NCBI GenBank assembly: GCA_035527835.1
Contig: DATKZS010000124.1
Span: 1-5,353, forward strand
DNA from: DATKZS01 sp035527835 [NCBI: bacterium]
Lineage (GTDB): Bacteria > RBG-13-61-14
Direction: 5' to 3'
Length of the DNA stretch: 5,353 nt
Part shown: positions 1-5,353 of the stretch, in pieces
Layout: each line of letters starts with the position of its first letter
Position numbering within the stretch: position 1 is the first letter of the stretch
Program-made: the position numbers and the translations under genes
The notes under the pieces: model-generated
The model's database searches: none
What the model was told of the DNA's origin: nothing
The model's input: the letters and a program-made list of their open reading frames with translations, nothing else

Positions 1-46
1 TCGCCAAGTCGGTTTGGGGTCACTGCCCTGTAGTTGTTTTTTATTA

Positions 47-106
47 GGCCGCCAAGAAATATCATGATTTACTTGGCAATCCTTGGCGCTCTTGGCGTCT
101 TGGCGG
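47..106 (-). repeat. CGCCAAG compound hairpin repeat, left copy
   Basis: Positions 81-106, read on the minus strand, are three consecutive units of 9, 9 and 8 nt, each carrying the core CGCCAAG. Next to them, 51-60 (gccaagaaat) pairs with 67-77 (attt, one bulged a, cttggc) around the 6-nt loop atcatg, giving a compact hairpin. CGCCAAG at 50-56 can also pair with any of the three units, so several folds compete. The 28 bases 81-108 recur exactly, inverted, at 5243-5270. The element lies beyond the 3' end of the capA-like gene and contains no coding signal. It resembles dispersed intergenic repeats; I cannot assign it to a named family. Confidence 0.85.
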
Positions 107-119
107 TTTTCTTACGGCC

Positions 120-130
120 TATTTTGGACA
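120..130 (+). repeat. 11-bp TATTTTGGACA flank shared with the right repeat
   Basis: TATTTTGGACA at 120-130 is repeated in inverted orientation at 5220-5230. In both places it lies 13-14 nt beyond the CGCCAAG triplet, on its inner side relative to the window. The 13-14 nt between are diverged and differ by one base in length. The shared unit is therefore larger than the CGCCAAG triplet itself, roughly 50 bp. Confidence 0.7.
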
Positions 131-166
131 AGAGTGATTAACTCTGTGCTCTCCGTGTCTCTGTGC
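131..166 (-). repeat. CACAGAG-type triplet repeat with small hairpin
   Basis: Read on the minus strand, 141-166 is three units of 9, 9 and 8 nt (GCACAGAGA, CACGGAGAG, CACAGAGT). This is the same 9+9+8 layout as the CGCCAAG and CGCAGAG repeats here, with different bases. A small hairpin, agagt (131-135) with actct (141-145), overlaps its edge. It sits 5 nt past the stop of the capA-like gene, so it would be in that gene's 3' untranslated region. No T-run follows, so it is not a classical terminator. Confidence 0.65.
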
Positions 167-171
167 GAAAC

Positions 172-1542
172 CTATCTTGCTATTCCTTTTACTGGTTCGC
201 TCCCGGGAGTACTCCTTGGGGAGGCCAGGATTTTTTCCGCCGCCCGCGCCCGGCCCTCGCAAAACCGGATCCGCCGCTCAAGCGCCGCCCGCTCCTTGTC
301 GTCGGCCGCCGCCTCAAGCTTCTCGTTAAGCCCCGCGATCATCAGCGGCACGACCTCGACGTGCACGTCCTCCACCGGTTTGCCCTCGAACCGGCCGGCC
401 GTGTTCTCGACCCACGTGGGCAGGCATTCCCAGGAGATGACCTCTACTCCCAGCGCCGTCTTTTTCAGGTCGGCCTTCAGGATGGCCCCCATCCGGGTGG
501 TCGAGGCCGGCGAGCCGCGGCCCTGGTTAGTGGTGAAATTGCCCAGCGAGTAGGCCACCAGCGCCCTCCGCCCGTTCTTGGCCGTGAGCGCCTGGACCCG
601 CTCCAGCACGTGCGGATGATGGCCGATGACCAGCGAGGCCCCGGCCTCGATCAGTTCCCGCGCCTGGCGGTATTGCCACTGAAGCGGCGCCGTGCGGTAC
701 TCCTGGCCCCAGTGAATCATCACCACCACTCCGTCCGCATTGCCCGCCGCCGCCTTTACCTGCTCCACGAGCTTTTTCCAGTCCTTGCCGTTGACACGCG
801 GCGCCGCCGGTTCGCGCCGGTTGAGGTTCGAGTTCATGAGCAAGGTGTAGCCGATAAAGGCCAGGCGCACGCCCTTGATTTCCACAATGTACGGCCGTTC
901 GGCTTCCTCGGCATTCTCGCCCACGCCGAGGCAGACGGTGCCCGTGGCCTTGCATTGCCGGGAGGTGGAGGCCGGGCTGATGCGGCCGTGGTCATAAGCA
1001 TGGTTGTTGGCCGCGGTCAGCAGGCTAAAGCCCGAGTCCTTAAGGGCCCGGAGCACGGGCGTGGTCCCGTAAAACACCATGTCGCGCTCCGGCTGCGGCT
1101 TATCGAACACCGGGAACTCGATGTTGGCGATGGCAGCGTCCGCGTCGGAGAGCGCTTTGTTCAGCCCGGTGAAAAGCTCATTATAGCCGGCGTTGTTCTC
1201 ATCTCCCTTGGACCGCTCGCGGGCCGAGCGGTTGCAGCGGCGCTGGAGCATGACGTCGCCCGCCGCCGCGATCCGGATGACCGGGTCCGGATCGGCCGCG
1301 GTTTGTGGCGTGGGCGCCGCATCGTAGGCTCTGGACCTTTCCCCGCCCGGAGCGGAAGCCTCCTTGGCAGCGGCAGGTAAAGGAGACGCCGCGAGCGCCG
1401 GCCTCTTGGCCTCCTTTACCCCGCTCCGCTCCGAGCAGCCAGCCGCGGCCGCCAGCACGATCAGCGCCGCGATCAGCCCTGCCCCTGCCCTTCGCCGCGG
1501 GCGGGCGCACCTTCCCCCCTGAATTCCTGATTGTTCCCCCAT
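172..1542 (-). CDS. CapA-family (PGA_cap) metallophosphatase-like lipoprotein
   Basis: This gene encodes about 456 residues of the CapA/PgsA family, whose founder takes part in poly-gamma-glutamate capsule formation; many relatives have no proven substrate. Numbered from the chosen ATG (1542-1540), there is an Arg-rich n-region, a hydrophobic stretch and lipobox AAGC with Cys36. This indicates a lipoprotein, and Ser at +2 fits outer-membrane sorting. A low-complexity Ala/Pro linker follows. The calcineurin-like core then appears in order: GDVML (95-99), NIEFP (140-144), ANNHAYDHG (178-186), HWGQEY (277-282), GHHPHV (307-312) and YSLGNF (331-336). The metal-site motifs all look present. The stop is TAG. 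ATG 1542 is preferred because AGGGGG (1557-1552) lies 9 nt upstream; ATG 1548 (3-nt gap) and TTG 1563 (no ribosome site) are weaker. The stretch just after ANNHAYDHG is less typical of the family than its surroundings. A true role in poly-gamma-glutamate is unproven, since no capB or capC is seen here. Confidence 0.9.
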   Translation of the reverse strand: MGEQSGIQGGRCARPRRRAGAGLIAALIVLAAAAGCSERSGVKEAKRPALAASPLPAAAKEASAPGGERSRAYDAAPTPQTAADPDPVIRIAAAGDVMLQRRCNRSARERSKGDENNAGYNELFTGLNKALSDADAAIANIEFPVFDKPQPERDMVFYGTTPVLRALKDSGFSLLTAANNHAYDHGRISPASTSRQCKATGTVCLGVGENAEEAERPYIVEIKGVRLAFIGYTLLMNSNLNRREPAAPRVNGKDWKKLVEQVKAAAGNADGVVVMIHWGQEYRTAPLQWQYRQARELIEAGASLVIGHHPHVLERVQALTAKNGRRALVAYSLGNFTTNQGRGSPASTTRMGAILKADLKKTALGVEVISWECLPTWVENTAGRFEGKPVEDVHVEVVPLMIAGLNEKLEAAADDKERAALERRIRFCEGRARAAEKILASPRSTPGSEPVKGIAR

Positions 1543-1566
1543 CGCCATGGACCCCCTCGACAATCG

Positions 1567-1595
1567 TATTTAGCAATTTTTGTTCAGGACCGCAA
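1567..1595 (-). promoter_or_regulatory. weak sigma70-like promoter before the capA-like gene
   Basis: On the minus strand, TTGCGG (1595-1590) and TAAATA (1572-1567) are separated by 17 nt, each matching 3 of 6 consensus bases. Transcription would begin near 1560. That would put the TTG at 1563 upstream of the transcript and favours ATG 1548 or 1542. The match is weak, and the gene could also be read from the upstream membrane-protein gene. Confidence 0.25.
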
Positions 1596-1620
1596 ATCCG
1601 TTGTTTGAGACGTTGGAATT

Positions 1621-1685
1621 ACCGCAGAGACGCAGAGAACGCAGAGGAATAATAAAAAAATATCTTTCTCTGCGGTCTCTGCGGT
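1621..1685. repeat. CGCAGAG triplet repeat forming a 19-bp hairpin
   Basis: Positions 1622-1647 are three units of 9, 9 and 8 nt with core CGCAGAG, the same layout as the CGCCAAG repeats. An inverted partner follows: 1621-1639 pairs with 1666-1685, giving 10 bp plus 9 bp with one bulged base and an AT-rich 26-nt loop. The hairpin lies between the stop of the membrane-protein gene (1715) and the start of the capA-like gene, on a probable shared transcript. No T-run follows the stem on the minus strand, so it is more likely a REP-like or mRNA-stabilising structure than a terminator. Confidence 0.85.
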
Positions 1686-1714
1686 TTAGAAAAGCTCACA
1701 TGCCGGAGGCTGTT

Positions 1715-3826
1715 TCATTCCGGCAGGAATTCCATGCGGTAGAGCTCGAAAGTGGAGGGATAGGAGACGGGGTCGAGTCGGATGCCGGTCACGGTCCCGG
1801 TGCGCGCCCAGTGGATGTTGGAGGCCAGGTCAATGGAATAGGACTCGATTTTGCCGTCGGCCTTGATGGGGAAGCAGATGGTCCGCTGGCCCTCATAGCC
1901 GGGCCGCTCGCGGCCCTCCCACATCACGCACCCGTTTTGCTCGGCGGGCGGGACATAGGGCCTATTCGGGAGCTTGATCTCGATCTCCAGTCTAGCGGCG
2001 GCCAGGGCCTGGAAGTTGAGGCGGGGCGAGGTCAGGTAGGGATCGTTGTTCGTCGCGGTGAAGACGTAGGGATCGCCGTTAAACAGGGGCGCGTTGATCT
2101 CGAGTCCGGGAGACATGGTCCAGTCAAGCTTCATTGGCGTCTTGAGGAAGGAGAAGCTGGGCAGGGAATAGGGGTAGTAAGCCGCGCGATGCGCCAGGAT
2201 GATCCGGCGGTGGAAATCGTTTTTCAGGTCCGGGGTGATGTCTTTGAGCCTCGCTCCGTCCCATTCCAGGACAGCGGCGCCGGGGTCCTGGACCGATGCT
2301 TCGAGCAGGTCGGGAGGGGTGGCGGTTTCCATGACCATCTTGACGTCCGTGACGTGTGAGGTGAGCCTGGGCAGGGCGGAGGCCGGCACGCCCTCCGGCT
2401 GGTTGATCGGGCCGCGCCAGGACCGCGGGCCCCAGAGAAACGAGTCCCGGTCGCCCACCATGACCTGCCGGTCGTCAAAGGCCGGGGCCAGGACCATCTT
2501 AACCATCATGTCCAGGTAGTAATGCTCGGAGGAGAGGCCAAGGATGTAAATCCTTCTGATGTTCGAAGTCGTCCCCTGCTCCTCGATGTAATCCGCGATT
2601 TTGTGGGCCAGTTTTTCATTGGCGGCGGCGCCGGCCCGCCAATCCTCCACCGCGATCATGGAATACGACCCGTAAAACAAGGTCGCGCACAGCACCGCCA
2701 TGAGCGGCGCCGCCCGCAGGAACGGGCGCTTGGGACCGGCCGTGAGCGCTCCGATGATCAGGCCGAAGCCGACCAGCGGAAAATACAAGAGCCGCTCCTC
2801 CCGGTACGCGAACATGTGGGACAGGTTCCACGCCGGCAGCAGCATGGCCAGGATGAACAAGCACCCTAAAAGGAGCATCCGCCATTGCCGCCGGAGCGCG
2901 CCCCATCCGCCCGTGATAATGAGCGCCGCTCCAGCCCAGCCGAGCGGCTTGAACAGCGGATTACCACGGTCCATGCGGTGCGGCAAAAAGTCGAGCACCC
3001 CGGCCGACCACACCCGCGGCAAGTGATACACCGCCTGATAATAAAGCCCGGAAACCCCGGGCGGGACCGCGCCGTAACCGCCCAGTCCGCCGAGTACCAG
3101 CAGGTTCCAGCACAAAAAAACCAGTGCCGCGCAAAACACCGGCAGCGCCGTGGCCGCGGCGTGGCGGAGCTTTTCCCGGGGCCGTCCGCTCCGGCGCGTG
3201 AGCAGGGCCAGGAAAAATACCGCCAGGAAAAGCGTGAGGTGCGTGACCTTGCACAACGCCGCGGCCAGGCCGAGCAGGAAGGTAGCCAGCAGGGAAAAGG
3301 CGCTCGGCTTGTCCCGGCCCGCGACGATGATGAGCGCGGTGAGCGAGAACGTGGTGGCCATCAGGTCGGCCCGGCACGCGAACCAGGTAGCGGTCAGCGC
3401 CGCCACCGGGTGGACCGCGAAAATGAGCGCCGCCGCCGTCGCCGGGATATAAGGGCCCCCGCCGCTCCCGGCCCTTTCCGGAGCCGCCACGGACCCGCCC
3501 TCGTCCGGGAACAGCCGATACGCCAGGATGAAAACCAGCGCCACGTTAAGGCAGTGGTTCATGAGGTCCGTGAAGTGAATGGCCCAGGGCGTGAGCCCGA
3601 AGAAAAAGCCCCCGTAAAACATGGCCGTGAAGCTCAGGGGCCGGAAGATCATGGTCCCCAATACCGGGTGGAACCAGAAACGCCACGGCTGGTCCAGAAA
3701 CCTCATGTACCCGAGGTGGACAAAATCGTCCGCCACGAACCACGCCGTCAGACCCGGCCACAGCACCGCCGCCGCCGCCGCGACCGCAAGACCCATCCCG
3801 AAAAAAATGCCCGCGAATTTGCGCAT
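1715..3826 (-). CDS. polytopic GT-C/TMTC-like glycosyltransferase with extracytoplasmic beta-sandwich tail
   Basis: This is a 703-residue inner-membrane protein. Residues 1 to about 393 are strongly hydrophobic, with roughly ten membrane segments. Features shared with TMTC/GT39-like GT-C enzymes are an acidic pair in the first outside loop (ADDF, Asp33-Asp34), FRPLSF (61-66), an HP then W...R.D pattern (His139-Pro140, Trp148, Arg152, Asp154), Lys193 at the usual KE-like site, and ERLLYFP (344-350). Such enzymes move sugars from a lipid-linked donor outside the cytoplasmic membrane; the donor and acceptor here cannot be read. Residues about 394-703 are soluble and end in a beta-sandwich-like module with a TGIRLDP motif (RLDP 683-686), possibly carbohydrate-binding. 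No tetratricopeptide repeats are seen, unlike TMTC proteins. The start ATG is preceded by GAGG only 2 nt away, a poor spacing, but an in-frame TAA lies upstream at 3838-3836 and no better start exists. The stop is TGA. The downstream neighbour on the same strand is the capA-like gene, suggesting shared envelope-polysaccharide work. Confidence 0.75.
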   Translation of the reverse strand: MRKFAGIFFGMGLAVAAAAAVLWPGLTAWFVADDFVHLGYMRFLDQPWRFWFHPVLGTMIFRPLSFTAMFYGGFFFGLTPWAIHFTDLMNHCLNVALVFILAYRLFPDEGGSVAAPERAGSGGGPYIPATAAALIFAVHPVAALTATWFACRADLMATTFSLTALIIVAGRDKPSAFSLLATFLLGLAAALCKVTHLTLFLAVFFLALLTRRSGRPREKLRHAAATALPVFCAALVFLCWNLLVLGGLGGYGAVPPGVSGLYYQAVYHLPRVWSAGVLDFLPHRMDRGNPLFKPLGWAGAALIITGGWGALRRQWRMLLLGCLFILAMLLPAWNLSHMFAYREERLLYFPLVGFGLIIGALTAGPKRPFLRAAPLMAVLCATLFYGSYSMIAVEDWRAGAAANEKLAHKIADYIEEQGTTSNIRRIYILGLSSEHYYLDMMVKMVLAPAFDDRQVMVGDRDSFLWGPRSWRGPINQPEGVPASALPRLTSHVTDVKMVMETATPPDLLEASVQDPGAAVLEWDGARLKDITPDLKNDFHRRIILAHRAAYYPYSLPSFSFLKTPMKLDWTMSPGLEINAPLFNGDPYVFTATNNDPYLTSPRLNFQALAAARLEIEIKLPNRPYVPPAEQNGCVMWEGRERPGYEGQRTICFPIKADGKIESYSIDLASNIHWARTGTVTGIRLDPVSYPSTFELYRMEFLPE

Positions 3827-3862
3827 GGCCTCATATTAACCGGCAGCATCCGGGCTTGCAAC

Positions 3863-3888
3863 CATTCATGTTAATCATTCATGTTAAT
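3863..3888. repeat. 13-bp tandem direct repeat in the divergent promoter region
   Basis: The unit CATTCATGTTAAT occurs twice in perfect tandem (3863-3875 and 3876-3888). It lies just downstream of the predicted minus-strand -10 box and covers the expected start of that transcript. Two identical head-to-tail sites in this position fit an operator for a regulator of the membrane-protein gene, but slippage could produce the same pattern. No regulator gene is in the window. Confidence 0.7.
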
Positions 3889-3890
3889 CA

Positions 3891-3919
3891 ATTATAAGCG
3901 CGGTTGGAATCGGGAATAA
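3891..3919 (-). promoter_or_regulatory. putative minus-strand promoter for the membrane-protein gene
   Basis: On the minus strand there is a perfect TATAAT at 3896-3891. The hexamer at the right distance (3919-3914, TTATTC, 17-nt spacer) is a poor -35 match. The start would fall near 3884, inside the 13-bp tandem repeat, leaving a leader of about 58 nt. Calling a promoter on the -10 box alone is uncertain, although the site is well placed for the gene starting at 3826. Confidence 0.4.
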
Positions 3920-3931
3920 AAACGTGATAAT
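3904..3931 (+). promoter_or_regulatory. putative plus-strand sigma70-like promoter for the methyltransferase
   Basis: TTGGAA (3904-3909) and GATAAT (3926-3931) are separated by 16 nt, matching 4 of 6 and 5 of 6 consensus bases. Transcription would start near 3938, giving a leader of about 22 nt that contains the ribosome site CGGGAG (3949-3954) before ATG 3960. It overlaps the opposite-strand promoter region, so the two divergent genes could interfere with each other. Confidence 0.45.
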
Positions 3932-3959
3932 CTGAAAGCAGCAAACTTCGGGAGTGGTG

Positions 3960-4802
3960 ATGGAAAATCAATGCCCGATCTGCGGGGGATCTTCTTTGAT
4001 GGTGTTCGCCCATACCGCCCAGTGCGGGAACTGTAAGGCGCTGTTGTATCATCCTTATCCGAATCAGGACTATCCGGCTCTGATAGATAAAGATGCGATC
4101 CACGCCGCGTCCCTGAATTGGATATTAAGATCATCCTTCAGCCGCCATGACGCCTTCAGGCGGATGCTAAAATTTTCCATTGATGAAGCCCTGGTCGGAG
4201 AGGAGTTAAAGATTCTCGATTACGGCGGCGGCCCCGGGCAGTTTGCCTTGGTCTGCCACTCCCTCTTCCCACTCGCCAAAGTGTATTACACAGATGCCAT
4301 TGAGGGGAGCCTGCTCGATCCATGAAAAATATATAATTCGCCCATCCCCTTCCGGGACTTCGCCGCAGATCCGCATCAATTCGATTTAATCTTTTTGAAC
4401 GACGTGTTCGAACACCTGCGCGACCCGGTCTCGGTCCTCACCACGTTAGCCGCCAAGCTCAAGGAAGGAGGCCGGATTTTCATTGACACTCCCAAGCAGT
4501 CCTGGATTTATCCCGCGGCCAAGGCGGTCTCCAAATCCCTTTACACTAAATTGCTCCGGGGCACGGTTTCTCAGGCCCATTTGCAAATCTGGAGCCGGAA
4601 GGCCTTTCGGGTCGCGGTGCAGAGGGCCGGGTTGGGGGTGGAAAAATATCAAGAGATTACCGAGCTGACCATGCCGGTGGGTTACTACCTCCATAACATG
4701 GGGATAGACGGCGCTTTCCTGAAACTTGCGGCCAAACTCGCCTTTTCATCCGCTCAGTTGCTCTTCCGGAATAAAATTATCTGCGTTCTAAAGCGGGCTT
4801 AA
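3960..4802 (+). pseudogene. zinc-ribbon class I SAM-dependent methyltransferase with one in-frame TGA
   Basis: A single frame reads from ATG 3960 to TAA 4800-4802 (280 codons) with one TGA at codon 122 (4323-4325). The N-terminus has two CxxC pairs (Cys5/Cys8, Cys22/Cys25), as in methyltransferases with an N-terminal zinc ribbon. Motif I is ILDYGGGPG (85-93), and Asp112 ends the second strand. After the TGA come FDLIFLNDVFEHL (about 141-153), LKEGGRIFIDTPK and a C-terminal region, all in the same frame and family-like. Class I enzymes of this kind often modify sugars, lipids or small molecules; the substrate is unknown. The TGA falls between the cofactor site and the motif around FEHL, so the short product would lack most of the fold. 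GTG 3954 and 3957 are possible starts, but ATG 3960 has GGAG 5 nt upstream. A nonsense mutation, such as CGA to TGA or TGG to TGA, is the simplest reading; sequencing error remains possible. Confidence 0.8.
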
Positions 4803-4804
4803 AA

Positions 4805-5080
4805 CAGGTTATTTTCGATTACGACCCGGAGTACATGAAGTACGCGCGCGAATGGTGCGAACAGATCGTGCCCCGCATAGCCCGCGCCCCCGAAAAGGCG
4901 CTCATCTACCTGAACGGTTCCCTGATCGGCATCTAATGAGACTCACTGGGCCCCCAGCGCCTCTTCTGCCTCATGCCCCCCTTCATCAACGCCCACGGCG
5001 AAAACTGCCTCACCATCGCCGTCTGGCCCCGGCAAGCCCGCCCGGAGGTCGGGCCGTTCAGTCTGGAGATCTATTCATAA
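4805..5080 (+). pseudogene. remnant of a GH35-like beta-galactosidase (internally deleted, two stops)
   Basis: One frame, ending at TAA 5078-5080, reads as pieces of a glycoside hydrolase, but no start codon or full catalytic domain exists. Residues from 4808 on include DPEYMKYAREWCEQIVPRI, which resembles the helix before the first catalytic Glu region in GH35 enzymes. From about 4888 the text changes to ALIYLNGSLIGI, then DSLGPQRLF, HGENCLTIAVW and EVGPFSLEIYS. This resembles the C-terminal jelly-roll domain of GH35 beta-galactosidases, where LNG..LG.Y...GPQ and GEN are typical. The two parts are normally hundreds of residues apart, so an internal deletion is inferred near 4875-4895. TAA TGA (4934-4939) interrupts the frame where the family usually has an aromatic pair like Tyr-Trp. 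It begins almost directly after the methyltransferase stop. It is almost certainly nonfunctional; the family call rests on memory of motifs. Confidence 0.65.
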
Positions 5081-5130
5081 TTAGAAGCAGGAATTGAGAG
5101 TGGTATAGCTGGTTGATCTTTGCAGACCTC

Positions 5131-5187
5131 GAAGGGCTCAACTCTTGCGCCCTGAAAGGGCTGAACAAGGCTACTCCCACGGGTAGC
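5131..5187. repeat. GGGCT direct repeats and two small hairpins
   Basis: GAAGGGCTCAAC (5131-5142) and AAAGGGCTGAAC (5155-5166) match at 10 of 12 positions. GCCCTgaaAGGGC (5149-5161) is a perfect 5-bp stem with a 3-nt loop, and GGGC at 5134-5137 could pair with the same GCCC. A second hairpin, GCTAC..GTAGC (5170-5187), extends to 7 bp with one bulged t. No T-run follows closely, so these are not convincing terminators. They look like a fragment of another dispersed repeat. The rest of 5081-5219 shows no gene. Confidence 0.6.
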
Positions 5188-5219
5188 GCTCATCAAATTT
5201 AATCATATTTTTACAGTGC

Positions 5220-5270
5220 TGTCCAAAATAAACGGACCGGAGAACCGCCAAGACGCCAAGAGCGCCAAGG
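5220..5270 (+). repeat. CGCCAAG triplet repeat, right copy
   Basis: Positions 5245-5270 are three units of 9, 9 and 8 nt with core CGCCAAG, an exact inverted match of 81-106; identity extends to 28 bases (5243-5270). TGTCCAAAATA at 5220-5230 matches the inverted flank at 120-130. The two copies face each other across about 5.1 kb. Both lie outside the genes. Confidence 0.85.
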
Positions 5271-5318
5271 ATTATTTTTAAACACGATTTTAAGAGGGCT
5301 TGGGTGCGAATGTTTCTT

Positions 5319-5350
5319 GCTTGGCGCTCCCGTCGGCCGGTTCGCCAAGC
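5319..5350. repeat. 8-bp GCTTGGCG/CGCCAAGC hairpin
   Basis: GCTTGGCG (5319-5326) pairs perfectly with CGCCAAGC (5343-5350) around a 16-nt GC-rich loop. CTTGGCG here can also pair with the CGCCAAG units at 5245-5270, so it is probably the far arm of the same compound repeat. The last 12 bases of the window resemble the first 12 (11 of 12 match, TCGCCAAG then t or c then CGG). Confidence 0.7.
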
Positions 5351-5353
5351 CGG

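Noticed and set aside
81-166. CRISPR array
   Set aside because: The repeated units are contiguous, with no unique spacers of regular length and no cas genes.
163-1380. Long plus-strand open frame of 405 codons opposite the capA-like gene
   Set aside because: It is rich in Arg, Gly and Pro with no recognisable motif, and lies entirely antisense to a gene with clear family motifs; a GC-rich shadow.
1580-2359. Plus-strand open frame of 259 codons
   Set aside because: It runs through the CGCAGAG repeat and antisense to the membrane-protein C-terminus; no family features and no ribosome site.
3831-3869. 12-codon Cys-containing leader frame on the minus strand ending 4 nt before the membrane-protein start
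   Set aside because: No ribosome site precedes it and its start lies within the tandem repeat; probably chance.
2885-3874. Plus-strand open frame of 329 codons opposite the membrane-protein gene
   Set aside because: It is very Arg/Gln/Glu-rich with no domain pattern, and is antisense to a protein with consistent membrane segments.
4323-4939. TGA reassigned to Trp or another amino acid
   Set aside because: The membrane-protein gene ends at a TGA followed by noncoding repeat sequence, and the GH35 remnant also contains TAA; the standard code with decay is simpler.
4852-5097. Plus-strand 81-codon frame
   Set aside because: It is out of frame with the GH35-like remnant and has a basic, Pro-rich composition typical of a shifted GC-rich frame.
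1-5353. Near-identical 12-mers at both window ends as a sign of a circular molecule
   Set aside because: The match is only 11 of 12 and is built on the CGCCAAG core that recurs in the repeats; too short to support circularity.

Overview
The window comes from a GC-rich bacterial chromosome, probably an uncultured didermic lineage. The first gene has a lipoprotein signal whose +2 residue (Ser) fits outer-membrane sorting. The large membrane protein has an extracytoplasmic beta-sandwich tail. Compound hairpin repeats built from CGCCAAG-, CGCAGAG- and CACAGAG-type cores fill the gaps between genes. I cannot fix the phylum from sequence alone. Coding is standard: the intact genes stop with TAG and TGA.

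Layout, left to right. Positions 1-171 carry no gene but hold a cluster of repeats and hairpins. A minus-strand gene (172-1542) encodes a CapA-type (PGA_cap) metallophosphatase-like lipoprotein. A 166-base gap with a strong CGCAGAG hairpin follows. The second minus-strand gene (1715-3826) encodes a 703-residue polytopic GT-C-type protein related to TMTC/GT39-like glycosyltransferases, with a long extracytoplasmic C-terminal half. Positions 3827-3959 form a divergent promoter region with a 13-bp tandem repeat. The plus strand then carries two damaged genes. One is a zinc-ribbon SAM-dependent methyltransferase interrupted by a single in-frame TGA (3960-4802). The other is a short remnant of a GH35-like beta-galactosidase (4805-5080) that appears to join a piece of the catalytic domain to the C-terminal sugar-binding-like fold, with adjacent TAA TGA stops. 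Positions 5081-5353 hold hairpins and a second, inverted copy of the left-end repeat.

The two intact minus-strand genes both fit envelope or exopolysaccharide work: one is a lipid-using sugar transferase candidate and the other a CapA-like surface lipoprotein. Direct cooperation between them is inference. The plus-strand side looks like a decaying fragment of a sugar-related locus. I found no clear new defence, mobile or RNA system. The most unusual signals are the family of 9+9+8 triplet repeats in three different sequence versions, the opposed copies bracketing about 5.1 kb, and the pattern of gene decay.
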